From Hoyosella levis (GTDB lineage Bacteria; Actinomycetota; Actinomycetes; Mycobacteriales; Mycobacteriaceae), in the NCBI RefSeq assembly GCF_026008515.1, contig NZ_BQYM01000002.1, forward strand, positions 310,001 through 374,000: DNA of 64,000 nt. Reading direction: 5' to 3'. Shown here one piece after another: positions 20,568 to 33,268 of the stretch (the stretch's first letter is position 1; each line of letters begins with the position of its first letter). The notes beneath the pieces are model-generated. The model made no database searches and was not told where the DNA came from. It saw nothing but the letters and a program-made list of their open reading frames with translations. Both the position numbers and the translations under genes were made by a program.

Positions 20568-20613
20568 AAGGGCCCGGGTCGAACCGATGCGTGGATCGGT
20601 TGCCCGGGCCCTT
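20568..20613 (-). terminator. Stem-loop between acn and acnR
   Basis: AAGGGCCCGGG (20568-20578) pairs with CCCGGGCCCTT (20603-20613), and inside it AACCGAT pairs with ATCGGTT. It sits just after the acn stop and has no long U-tract. It may be a partial terminator or an RNA-stabilising structure that sets the acn:acnR ratio. Confidence 0.65.
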
Positions 20614-20637
20614 GGCTGCTGCGGGGACCGGGAGCTG

Positions 20638-23589
<2,952 letters not shown>

Positions 23590-23598
23590 TTAGTCTAA

Positions 23599-23614
23599 CA
23601 GTACGGTCGTACTG
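23599..23614. promoter_or_regulatory. AcnR operator
   Basis: CAGTACGGTCGTACTG is a 16-base inverted repeat with 6-base arms. It fits the C. glutamicum AcnR consensus CAGNACnnncGTACTG at every fixed position. It lies between acn and the divergent Rv1476-like gene, 145 bases from the acn start and 135 from the other, so it could act on both. Confidence 0.88.
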
Positions 23615-23748
23615 TGAACCAGGCGGGTCTGTTCCGGTGCGCCTGGATCTCCTGGCCCCGGCGCGAGGCCTCTGGTCCCGGGGTTCTGCGAGTGGTGTCG
23701 AGTACCCTCACTGGGACGGTTCGGACGGGTGGAAGGATCAGGCATCAC

Positions 23749-24237
23749 ATGGGAATCGGTGCAGTGCACGCGCAGGTGCCACCAGGGCTCGATCTCGGCG
23801 CGGTGCTCGAAGGGCTGTCCGATGACAACGTCTGGGCCCCGGAAGCGGACGTCGACGCGCTGCAGGAGATTGTTGCCGAGGCGGCGGGAGAGGGCATCGA
23901 CCTCAAGATCGTCGCCGTTCCCTACCACCCCGTTTATGGCAGCGGCCTGCGTGATCTCGCCAACGATATCGGAGCTGCCGACAGTGGCACCGTGCTGGCG
24001 CTGAGCCCGTTCGCGGTCGGAACCTACAGCGACGATGTTGATCGCTTCACCCTCGAGGGTGCCCAGCATGAGGTGGACCCGGGCGATCCGGTCGTCGCCG
24101 CGTCGACATTCCTCGAAGGATTGACCGATGAGGGGTTCCCGTGGACCACCGTGACCCTGGTGGTCCTGCTCTCCCTTGTGGTCGGCCTCACAGCGCTCCG
24201 TTGGTGGACGCGGCGCGGGTACTTCGCCCAGCAATAA
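23749..24237 (+). CDS. Rv1476-like membrane-anchored protein
   Basis: A 162-residue protein with a soluble alpha/beta domain (about 1-125, LDLGAVLEGLSDDNVWAPEA; LKIVAVPYHPVYGSGLRD), one C-terminal transmembrane segment (TTVTLVVLLSLVVGLTAL) and a short basic cytosolic tail. The large domain is probably extracytoplasmic or periplasm-facing, but the topology is not fixed. It corresponds to Rv1476, always next to acn and upstream of ripA/ripB in mycobacteria. The function is unknown. ATG 23749 is the first good start; GGAAGG lies 12-17 bases upstream. Confidence 0.8.
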   Translation: MGIGAVHAQVPPGLDLGAVLEGLSDDNVWAPEADVDALQEIVAEAAGEGIDLKIVAVPYHPVYGSGLRDLANDIGAADSGTVLALSPFAVGTYSDDVDRFTLEGAQHEVDPGDPVVAASTFLEGLTDEGFPWTTVTLVVLLSLVVGLTALRWWTRRGYFAQQ

Positions 24238-24559
24238 CGCGTTAGCGGGGCGGTCGCGCCCCATTCCGCCAATCCCGCGTACATATTAGGTATACGGGTG
24301 CGGTTCTATCATGCGCATCAGTGCACATGTTGATCGGATCTGAAGTTATCCGCTTGTGATACTTCAAAAATGGTCCGTTTAATCCTCAAGTGACGTACCT
24401 TCCAAGTTGTGCGCAATGGATGCATCCCTGGCCCTGCCTTCTACCGGGCTGCTTGTGGGACATCCATGGGAACGAGAAAACCTATGCGCCGCTAGCGCTG
24501 TTGTGCTATCGGTGCTTCTTCCCGGGCGCTCGCCACTGACGTTCGAGGAGGAGAAGCGC
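24238..24559 (+). promoter_or_regulatory. AT-richer upstream region of the first NlpC/P60 gene
   Basis: 322 bases with no convincing gene. The first half (about 24280-24400) is clearly AT-richer than the rest of the window and contains several TANNNT hexamers, so it should hold the promoter. The second half would be a leader of 100 bases or more. An in-frame ATG at 24407 precedes the gene, but the extra peptide has no family resemblance. I could not recognise a riboswitch in it. Confidence 0.45.
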
Positions 24560-25195
24560 GTGCGCATTTCGCGAATACTCTGGCCCCTGGTGGCCAGCGC
24601 ATCCCTGCTGCTGGCGGCCGCTCCCGTCGCCGTCGCCAACCCATTGTTCGGCAGCATCACCGGTCCCGCCCCCGCGCCGTCGAGCCCCGCGCCGCAGACT
24701 CCGCTCGCGCCACCCGAGACGCCCGCTGCGGAGAAGCCCGTGACGCCCCCGGTCGTCGAGCAGCCGCCCATCTCGCAAACCCGCGCGCAGATGGTCATCG
24801 ACCGCGCGCGATCCCAGGTCGGCGTGCCCTACGCCTGGGGTGGCGGCAATATCCATGGCCCCACCAGGGGAATCCGGGACGGAGGCGTCGCGGACCGGCA
24901 TGGCGACTTCAACAAGATCGGTTTCGACTGCTCGGGCCTGCTCGTGTACTCCTTCGCCGGAGCCGGGGTATTCCTGCCCCGGACCAGTGGCGACATCTTC
25001 CGGGCCGGGGCCCACGTGCCACTCGCGCAGCGCAAGCCCGGCGATGTGCTGTTCTATGGCCCCGGCGGCAGCCACCATGCCGCCCTCTATATCGGCAACG
25101 GAATGGTGATCGAATCGCCCTATTCGGGTGCCACCGTACGTATTGCACCGATCAACTGGTCCGGGATCCAGCCCGTAGCGGTGCGGTTCGTGTAG
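24560..25195 (+). CDS. Secreted NlpC/P60 peptidoglycan endopeptidase (RipA position)
   Basis: Exported D,L-endopeptidase of 211 residues that should cut peptidoglycan stem peptides. A signal peptide (RILWPLVASASLLLAAAPVA, cut near AVANP) is followed by a Pro-rich linker (about 33-70) and the NlpC/P60 domain. The catalytic residues are C124 (GFDCSGL), H173 (SHHAALYIG) and E185 (VIESPYSG). Unlike M. tuberculosis RipA (472 residues), it lacks the long coiled-coil N-terminal domain that inhibits that enzyme. GTG 24560 follows AGGAG by about 7 bases. The position matches Rv1477. Confidence 0.9.
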   Translation: MRISRILWPLVASASLLLAAAPVAVANPLFGSITGPAPAPSSPAPQTPLAPPETPAAEKPVTPPVVEQPPISQTRAQMVIDRARSQVGVPYAWGGGNIHGPTRGIRDGGVADRHGDFNKIGFDCSGLLVYSFAGAGVFLPRTSGDIFRAGAHVPLAQRKPGDVLFYGPGGSHHAALYIGNGMVIESPYSGATVRIAPINWSGIQPVAVRFV

Positions 25196-25474
25196 CGCGA
25201 GATTGCGGATTAATGGCGATCAGCGCATGCCAAGACCGTAAAATGTCGTGTCACTATTTCAGCTTCGATACGATTAGGTGAATCGATGATCGCGCGAGGC
25301 CGGGGGCTCCTAGCCTGGGCAGCGACATCGCACGGATCCCCGGCTGGCCCCTTGCCTGAATGCTTCCAGGATTCCGCGCGCAATACCTGACCTCGTGACG
25401 AATGGAAGCCGCGGATGCCCCGAGGATGCCCGATCAATAGTGCTGCGCGGAATACAGGAATCCTCTACCAGGCG
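25196..25474 (+). promoter_or_regulatory. Upstream region of the second NlpC/P60 gene
   Basis: 279 bases, AT-richer at its left end (25200-25290), which suggests that this gene has its own promoter. No hairpin or clear operator was recognised. Confidence 0.4.
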
Positions 25475-26017
25475 ATGCGCGTGCTGGTGGCCGCCGCGCT
25501 TCTTCTTGCGGGCCCGGCGGCAGGCACCGCGATCGCCAATCCGCCCCCGGCGCTCTCGGCGATCGAGGTCTCCGATCCGTGGTCATCGCCGGAGCGGGCC
25601 GGGCGGACCGAGGCTGTGGTCGAGCGAGCACGCGCCCAGATCGGCATCCCCTACTCCTGGGGCGGTGGCGGCGCGCACGGGCCCGGCCTCGGCGTGCGCG
25701 ATGGAGGCATCGCCGACGAGCATGGCGACTTCGAGAAGATCGGCTTCGACTGCTCGGGCCTGATGGTGTATTCCTTCGCCGGGGCAGGGGTGCGACTGCC
25801 CCGCTACAGCGGCCACATGCTCCATGCGGGACCGCGGGTGCCGGTGGCGGCCGCGCAGCGCGGCGACCTGCTGTTCTGGGGCGACGGGGGGCGCGACCAC
25901 GTTGCCCTGTACCTGGGTGATGGGATGGTGCTCGAGGCGCCCTATTCCGGAGGTCACGTCCGGATCGCCTCGCTCGACCGCGAGGGGCTCCTGCCGTTCG
26001 CTGTCCGCATGATCTGA
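25475..26017 (+). CDS. ripB: Secreted NlpC/P60 endopeptidase, RipB-like
   Basis: A 180-residue exported peptidoglycan endopeptidase with a signal peptide (MRVLVAAALLLAGPAAGTAI, cut near AIANP) and a C-terminal NlpC/P60 domain. The catalytic residues are C93 (GFDCSGL), H142 (DHVALYLG) and E154 (VLEAPYSG). It is a clear paralogue of the preceding gene, sharing GGIADEHGDFEKIGFDCSGL-type wording. The start at ATG 25475 is chosen because the signal peptide begins there; ATG 25415 would add 20 non-signal residues. Rv1478 position. Confidence 0.88.
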   Translation: MRVLVAAALLLAGPAAGTAIANPPPALSAIEVSDPWSSPERAGRTEAVVERARAQIGIPYSWGGGGAHGPGLGVRDGGIADEHGDFEKIGFDCSGLMVYSFAGAGVRLPRYSGHMLHAGPRVPVAAAQRGDLLFWGDGGRDHVALYLGDGMVLEAPYSGGHVRIASLDREGLLPFAVRMI

Positions 26018-26127
26018 CGCTTCCGTGCCCAGGGCACGGGCATTCCCCCGCTGAACCTGCAATAGTGGTCGGAGTACTGGACACGCCGGGCCCCGCCCGG
26101 CACGAGCGACAACGGTGGTCAGCGACA

Positions 26128-27237
26128 GTGACGTTCGAGCAGACAGGCAACCCGGAGGACGGGCGCGCGCCGACCGGGGCGGATGCAGGGCCCAGCGCGG
26201 CCTCGGCACGGGAGGACGCGCAGCTCCTCGAGCGTGCCGCCCACGAGATCAAGCGGGTGATCGTCGGCCAGGACCGGCTTGTCGAGCGGCTCCTCGTCGG
26301 CATGCTCGCCAAGGGCCACGTCCTCCTCGAGGGCGTGCCCGGCGTGGCCAAGACCCTCGCGGTGTCCACGCTCTCGACCGTTATCGGTGGCAGCTTCTCG
26401 CGCGTGCAGTTCACCCCTGACCTCGTGCCCACCGACCTCATCGGTACCCGCATCTACCGCCAGGGCCGCGAGCAGTTCGACACCGAGCTCGGGCCGGTCG
26501 TGGCGAACTTCGTGCTCGCCGACGAGATCAACCGTGCCCCCGCGAAGGTGCAGTCCGCGCTGCTCGAGGTCATGGCCGAGCATCACGTCTCCATCGGTGG
26601 CAAGCGCTTCCCGGTGCCCGAGCCGTTCCTCGTGCTCGCCACCCAGAACCCCATCGAGAGCGAAGGCGTCTACCCGCTCCCCGAGGCGCAGCGCGACCGC
26701 TTCCTGTTCAAGGTGCTCGTCGACTACCCGTCGGTCGAGGAGGAACGGGAGATCGTCTACCGGATGGGCGTCACCACCCCCACGGCACGCCAGATCCTCG
26801 ACCCCGAGTCCGTCCTGCGCCTGCAGCGATCGGCGAGCAATGTCTTTGTCCACCACGCGCTCATCGACTATGTCGTCCGCGTCATCACCGCCACGCGCGA
26901 CCCACGATCGCTCGGGCTCGACGACGTCGCGAACTGGCTCGCCTACGGCGCATCGCCTCGTGCGACCCTCGGCATCATCGCTGCGGCCCGTGCTCTCGCG
27001 CTGATGCGCGGCCGTGACTACGTGATCCCGCAGGATGTCGTGGAGATCATTCCCGACGTGCTGCGGCACCGGCTGGTCCTCAGCTTTGATGCTCTGGCCG
27101 ACGACATCACCACCGAGACGATCATCGAGCGCGTCCTGCACACCGTGGGGCTGCCCCAGGTCACCTCGCAGTCGATGCCGAGCCAGCCCGCGATGACCCA
27201 GCCCCCGTCGGCCCAGCCACCGTCGGCCCGCCAGTGA
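26128..27237 (+). CDS. moxR: MoxR family AAA+ ATPase
   Basis: MoxR1-type AAA+ ATPase, a putative cytosolic chaperone for envelope or metalloenzyme maturation. In 369 residues it has Walker A GVPGVAKT (69-76), Walker B VLADEINRAP, sensor 1 LATQNP and the MoxR lid domain, ending in a low-complexity Pro/Gln/Ser tail. I start at GTG 26128; an in-frame GTG at 26065 is possible. It forms an operon with DUF58 and VWA genes, the standard MoxR-DUF58-VWA trio (Rv1479-Rv1481). The client protein is unknown, but the neighbouring NlpC/P60 genes suggest envelope work. Confidence 0.92.
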   Translation: MTFEQTGNPEDGRAPTGADAGPSAASAREDAQLLERAAHEIKRVIVGQDRLVERLLVGMLAKGHVLLEGVPGVAKTLAVSTLSTVIGGSFSRVQFTPDLVPTDLIGTRIYRQGREQFDTELGPVVANFVLADEINRAPAKVQSALLEVMAEHHVSIGGKRFPVPEPFLVLATQNPIESEGVYPLPEAQRDRFLFKVLVDYPSVEEEREIVYRMGVTTPTARQILDPESVLRLQRSASNVFVHHALIDYVVRVITATRDPRSLGLDDVANWLAYGASPRATLGIIAAARALALMRGRDYVIPQDVVEIIPDVLRHRLVLSFDALADDITTETIIERVLHTVGLPQVTSQSMPSQPAMTQPPSAQPPSARQ

Positions 27238-27259
27238 ACCGGCAGCCACGAGGACTTTG

Positions 27260-28258
27260 ATGGTTAACCCTCCCTCCGGCGAGCAGCATGGCCAGCATCC
27301 AGCGCCGCCATCGTTCGCGCGCGGCGAGCTGCGCGACCCCCGGCTCGCCGCGGCGCTGCGCACCCTGGAGCTCACCGTCAAGCGCAAGCTCGACGGCATC
27401 CTCCACGGCGAGCACCTCGGCCTCATCCCGGGCCCTGGCTCCGAGCCCGGCGACGCGCGCCCCTACGAGCCAGGCGACGATGTGCGCCAGATGGACTGGT
27501 CCGTCACCGCCCGCACCACCCATCCGCATGTGCGGCAAACCGTCGCCGACCGTGAGCTCGAGACATGGATCATCCTCGACCTCTCCGCGAGCCTCGACTT
27601 CGGCACCGTGGGCAGTGACAAGCGGGACCTCGCCGTCGCTGCTGCCGCGGCTGTCACCTACCTCACCGGCGGGGGAGCGAACCGCATCGGCGCGCTCGTC
27701 TCCAATGGCGCGACCACCACGCGCATCCCCGCTCGATCGGGCCTGCACCACCGGCAGGTCCTACTGCGGCGCATCGCGACCACCCCCCGCGCGCCCTCTG
27801 GCACCCGCGGCAGCCTCGATGCCGTCATCGACGCCCTGCGCCGCCCGCCCCGCCGCCGTGGCCTTGCCGTCGTCATCAGTGATTTCCTTGGCCCCATCGA
27901 TTGGGAACGATCCCTGCGGGCCGTCTCGCACCGCCATGACTTGCTCGCCATCGAGGTCATCGACCCCCGTGACCTGTCACTGCCCGATGTCGGGCATGTC
28001 GTGCTGCAGGACCCGGAATCGGGCGAGACCCGTGAGATCGTCACCACCCGACGCATCCGGCGCGACTTCGCCCTCGCCGCCGAGCAACAACGCGCCGCGG
28101 TCGAGACCGCCCTGCGCCGCTGTGGCTGCCCGCGCCTGACCCTGCGCACCGATAGTGACTGGATCGCCGACATCGTGCGCTTCGTCGCCGCTCGCCGCTA
28201 CCAGTTCTCCGCGCCCGCCGCCGGTGCCGCCCGTCGCCGGCCTGGAGGTTCACTGTGA
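27260..28258 (+). CDS. DUF58 domain protein
   Basis: A 332-residue protein of the MoxR-associated DUF58 family. The diagnostic DUF58 block is visible as RPYEPGDDVRQMDWSVTART, followed by a VWA-like fold (WIILDLSASLDFGTVGSD) whose DLSAS is a degenerate MIDAS motif. It is soluble with no clear membrane helix, and probably bridges the MoxR ATPase and the membrane-bound VWA protein. ATG 27260 has AGGA 5 bases upstream. The end overlaps the next gene by 4 bases (GTGA). Rv1480 position. Confidence 0.9.
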   Translation: MVNPPSGEQHGQHPAPPSFARGELRDPRLAAALRTLELTVKRKLDGILHGEHLGLIPGPGSEPGDARPYEPGDDVRQMDWSVTARTTHPHVRQTVADRELETWIILDLSASLDFGTVGSDKRDLAVAAAAAVTYLTGGGANRIGALVSNGATTTRIPARSGLHHRQVLLRRIATTPRAPSGTRGSLDAVIDALRRPPRRRGLAVVISDFLGPIDWERSLRAVSHRHDLLAIEVIDPRDLSLPDVGHVVLQDPESGETREIVTTRRIRRDFALAAEQQRAAVETALRRCGCPRLTLRTDSDWIADIVRFVAARRYQFSAPAAGAARRRPGGSL

Positions 28259-29235
28259 GCCTCACCGGATTCACCAGCCCCTGGTGGCTGCTCTTCCTGC
28301 TGGTCATCGCCGCCCTGGTCGTCGGCTACCTGATCGCGCTGCGCGCCCGCGAGCGCAACATCATGAAGTTCACCAACCTCGCGCTGCTCAATACCGTCGC
28401 GCCCCGGCGGCCCCACGCCGAACGACATATCCCCGCCGTGCTCATGCTCGTCGGTCTCGCGCTGCTCACCGTCGCGCTGGCCTCGCCGACGAAGGAGCAG
28501 CGCGTCCCCCGCGACCGGGCCACCGTGATCCTCGCCATCGATACATCCCTGTCGATGGAGGCCACCGATGTCACGCCGTCCAGACTCGTCGCCGCGCAGG
28601 AAGCCGCCGTCGATTTCGCCGAGGGCCTGCCCGAGGGGCTCAATCTCGGACTCGTCAGCTACGCCGGAACGGCGTCGGTGCTCGTCCCGCCCACCACTGA
28701 CCGAGCACCGGTGACCAGCGCGATCAACCGGCTCGAGCTTTCCGAGCGCACCGCCACCGGGGAAGCGATATTCACCTCGCTGCAAGCCATCGAGAGCATC
28801 GCTGCGATCATCCCCGGCGAGGACGAGCCACCCCCGGCGCATATCGTGCTGATCTCCGACGGCAAGCAAACCGTTCCCGCCGACCTTGACGCGCCCCGCG
28901 GCGCCTTCACCGCGGCACGGTTGTCCGGGGAGCGCGACATCCCCGTCTCGACCATCTCCTTCGGCACCATGATCGGATCTGTCGTCATCGAGGACCAGGT
29001 CATCCCCGTGCCCGTGGACGAGGCATCGATGCGCGACATCGCCGCGATCAGTGGGGGCGAGTTCTACGCCGCGGCGTCGCAGGAGGAGCTGGCCGCGGTC
29101 TACGAGACGCTTGAATCCCAGATCGGCTACGAGATCCGGCGCGGTGACGCCAGCCAGCCCTGGTTGATCCTCGGCACCATCTTCATCGCCATCGCCGGTG
29201 GCATCGCGCTCGTCGTCAGTCGCCGCATCCCCTGA
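28255..29235 (+). CDS. Membrane-anchored VWA domain protein
   Basis: A 326-residue protein with two N-terminal membrane segments (about 9-29 and 60-78), a von Willebrand A domain and one C-terminal membrane segment (LILGTIFIAIAGGIALVVS). The MIDAS metal site is intact: D96-x-S98-x-S100, with further residues in LISDGKQT. It is the last gene of the moxR operon and overlaps the DUF58 gene by 4 bases. Such BatA-like proteins are thought to be assembled or controlled by MoxR. Rv1481 position. Confidence 0.9.
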   Translation: MSLTGFTSPWWLLFLLVIAALVVGYLIALRARERNIMKFTNLALLNTVAPRRPHAERHIPAVLMLVGLALLTVALASPTKEQRVPRDRATVILAIDTSLSMEATDVTPSRLVAAQEAAVDFAEGLPEGLNLGLVSYAGTASVLVPPTTDRAPVTSAINRLELSERTATGEAIFTSLQAIESIAAIIPGEDEPPPAHIVLISDGKQTVPADLDAPRGAFTAARLSGERDIPVSTISFGTMIGSVVIEDQVIPVPVDEASMRDIAAISGGEFYAAASQEELAAVYETLESQIGYEIRRGDASQPWLILGTIFIAIAGGIALVVSRRIP

Positions 29236-29274
29236 GCCCTAGGCGGCACGGGCCGGCGGAGGCCGGGACCAGTG

Positions 29275-31113
<1,839 letters not shown>

Positions 31114-31177
31114 GCCAGCCCGACCGCACGGGCTCCCCGGCCCGGCAACCATTCTTTATCCCTACCTGGAGGTACAC

Positions 31178-31969
31178 ATGAGCGGTCTGCTCGCAGGCAA
31201 GCGCCTACTCATCACCGGTGTGATCACCGATTCTTCGATCGCGTTCCACGTCGCGAAGGCGGCGCAGGAGCAGGGCGCGGAGGTGATCCTGACCGGGTTC
31301 GCGCGGATGCGGCTGATCGAGCGCATCGCGCAGCGCTTGCCCAAGCCCGCGCCGGTCATCGAGCTCGATGTGCAGAACGAGGAGCATCTCGCGACGCTGG
31401 CCGACCGCGTGCGCGAGCATGTCGACGGCCTCGACGGCGTGGTGCATTCCATCGGTTTCGCGCCCCCGTCCTGCCTGGGCAGCCCCTTCCTCGATGCCCC
31501 GTGGAAGGACGTCGCCGTCGCCACGGAGGTATCCGCCTACTCCTACGCATCGCTCGCGAAGGCCGTGCAGCCGCTCATGTCGCCCGGAGGCTCCATCGTG
31601 GGCATGGACTTCGACCCGCGCAACGCGATGCCGTTCTACAACTGGATGGGCGTGGCCAAGGCGGCGCTCGAATCGATCAACCGCTACGTCGCGCGCGAGC
31701 TCGGTCCCCAGGGCATCCGCTCCAACCTCGTGGCGGCAGGCCCGGTCCGCACGCTCGCCGCGAAGGCCATCGCCGGCACCGCCACGGGAGTGGGGGAGGA
31801 GATCCGGCAGATCAACGAGAAGTGGGACGAGCGCGCCCCTCTCGGCTGGGATGCCGACGACCCCACCCCTGTCGCGCAGACCGTGTGCGCAGTGCTGTCG
31901 GACTGGCTGCCCAAGACCACCGGCACCGTGATCTACGTCGATGGTGGCGCGAGCACCCAGGCTTTCTGA
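31178..31969 (+). CDS. inhA: NADH-dependent enoyl-ACP reductase InhA
   Basis: Last reductase of the FAS-II cycle and, in mycobacteria, the target of the isoniazid-NAD adduct. The 263 residues are six shorter than the M. tuberculosis enzyme. Residues aligned to well-known positions are ITDSSIAF (I21), S91 in HSIGF (S94 there), F145 in GMDFDP (F149), Y154 (Y158) and K161 (K165). Short losses lie in the region before HSIGF and in the substrate-loop area ([15 protein letters not shown]). ATG 31178 has GGAGG 5 bases upstream. Confidence 0.96.
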   Translation: MSGLLAGKRLLITGVITDSSIAFHVAKAAQEQGAEVILTGFARMRLIERIAQRLPKPAPVIELDVQNEEHLATLADRVREHVDGLDGVVHSIGFAPPSCLGSPFLDAPWKDVAVATEVSAYSYASLAKAVQPLMSPGGSIVGMDFDPRNAMPFYNWMGVAKAALESINRYVARELGPQGIRSNLVAAGPVRTLAAKAIAGTATGVGEEIRQINEKWDERAPLGWDADDPTPVAQTVCAVLSDWLPKTTGTVIYVDGGASTQAF

Positions 31970-31980
31970 TACTGGTGGGC

Positions 31981-33069
31981 ATGGATGAATCCTCCGCGGG
32001 GCCCTTCGATGCCTTGCTCTACCTCTCCTTCGGCGGGCCCGAGAAGCCTGCGGACGTGCGACCGTTCCTCGAGAACGTGACCCGCGGCCGCAACGTGCCC
32101 CCGGAGCGCCTCGACGAGGTGGAGCAGCACTACCTGCACTTCGGGGGCATCTCGCCGATCAACGCGCTCAACCGCGACATCATCGCCAGGGTGGAGCGCG
32201 AGCTCAAGCGGCGCGGCCACGATCTGCCGGTGTACTTCGGCAACCGCAACTGGCACCCCATGGCCGAGGACGCCGTGGCCCGCATGGTCGAGGACGGGGT
32301 GCGGCGGGCGCTGGTCTTCCCAACCTCGGCATGGGGCGGCTACTCCGGCTGCCGGCAGTACCACGAGGACATCGCACGAGCCCTCGCCGCCGCTGGCCCC
32401 GGGATCGAACTGGTCAAGCTGCGGCACTACTACGACCACCCCCTGCTCGTCGACGCGTTCGCCGATGCCATCCGCGCCGCCCGCGACGAGCTGCCCGCCG
32501 GGCTGGGGGAGACGGCTCGGCTGGTGTTCACCGCACACTCGGTGCCCGAGAGCGCCGACGCTGCCGCGGGCCTGCCAGAAGAAGGTGGACACCTCTACAG
32601 CCGGCAGGTCCACGAGGCTGCCGCGCTATGCGCCGGGGCGGTTGGCCGCAACGAGTTCGACGTGGTGTGGCAATCCCGGTCAGGGCCCGCCCGCATCCCC
32701 TGGCTCGAGCCCGACATCTGCGACCACATCGAGGCACTCGCCAAGGCCGGCGAGACCGCCGTCATCGTCTGCCCCGTCGGGTTCGTCTCCGACCACCTCG
32801 AGGTCGTGTGGGACCTCGACACCGAGGCCCGCGAGACCGCCGACAAGCTTGGCATCGCCCTCGCCCGCGCCGCCACACCCGGCACCGACGAGCGATTCAC
32901 CACCATGATCGCCGACCTCATCGACGAGGCGCTGAGCGGTCGAGCGCCAACCCGCTGCGGCGGCGCCCCCCTGCGCGGCTCCAGCACCAACGGCGCACCC
33001 TGCGCGGTGGGCTGCTGCGAGATGCCTGCGCGGCCGGTGCGGGGCTCTGGCTCTGGCTCTGGCGGGTAG
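31981..33069 (+). CDS. hemH: Ferrochelatase (coproporphyrin type) with putative [2Fe-2S] ligands
   Basis: Actinobacterial ferrochelatase (CpfC/HemH), which inserts iron into coproporphyrin III in the Gram-positive heme route. The 362 residues include the catalytic H186 in FTAHSVPES and the acidic E274 in [12 protein letters not shown]-terminal cysteines C326, C341 and C345/C346 (APCAVGCC), with C124 in YSGCRQY as a possible partner, fit the cluster-binding tail known in actinobacterial enzymes. The last residues are a Gly/Ser tail. It starts 11 bases after inhA (ATG 31981, GGTGGG upstream). Rv1485 orthologue. Its cluster would depend on the SUF operon. Confidence 0.93.
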   Translation: MDESSAGPFDALLYLSFGGPEKPADVRPFLENVTRGRNVPPERLDEVEQHYLHFGGISPINALNRDIIARVERELKRRGHDLPVYFGNRNWHPMAEDAVARMVEDGVRRALVFPTSAWGGYSGCRQYHEDIARALAAAGPGIELVKLRHYYDHPLLVDAFADAIRAARDELPAGLGETARLVFTAHSVPESADAAAGLPEEGGHLYSRQVHEAAALCAGAVGRNEFDVVWQSRSGPARIPWLEPDICDHIEALAKAGETAVIVCPVGFVSDHLEVVWDLDTEARETADKLGIALARAATPGTDERFTTMIADLIDEALSGRAPTRCGGAPLRGSSTNGAPCAVGCCEMPARPVRGSGSGSGG

Positions 33070-33120
33070 GACTGCGCTCCGGCTCAGTGCCGCCCTCTTT
33101 GCCGCCCCGCCCCGCCGGTT

Positions 33121-33172
33121 GTGTGCACGTTTGCACCCTCCCGAGCGCGGAATGGGGTGCAAAACTGCACAC
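33121..33172. repeat. Imperfect inverted repeat downstream of hemH
   Basis: Arms of 17 bases, GTGTGCACGTTTGCACC (33121-33137) and GGTGCAAAACTGCACAC (33156-33172), match at 15 of 17 positions around an 18-base centre. It lies between convergent hemH and the Rv1486c-like gene, and could be a bidirectional terminator or a binding site. Confidence 0.7.
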
Positions 33173-33187
33173 TTCCGGCGGTGGGGC

Positions 33188-33268
33188 GGCGGTGTGGCCC
33201 ACGGAACCTACCCCGGCGGTGGGGCCCACGGAACCTACCCCGGCGGTGGGGCCCACGGAACCTACCCC
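33188..33268. repeat. Three 27-base tandem repeats overlapping a stop codon
   Basis: Units at 33188-33214, 33215-33241 and 33242-33268; the second and third are identical and the first differs at one base. The third unit runs over the minus-strand stop codon (33262-33264) of the next gene. The unit length is a multiple of three. Confidence 0.88.

Noticed and set aside
24238-24559. A c-di-AMP (ydaO) riboswitch upstream of the NlpC/P60 gene
   Set aside because: Such riboswitches precede wall hydrolase genes in actinobacteria, but I could not find the conserved core here.
25235-25265. MtrA-type binding site near ripB (TGTCGTGTCAC)
   Set aside because: Only one reasonable half-site; the second does not match at proper spacing.
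33188-33268. Tandem repeats as a CRISPR array
   Set aside because: Units are directly contiguous with no spacers and no cas genes are present. The same holds for 2893-2952 and 36801-36864.
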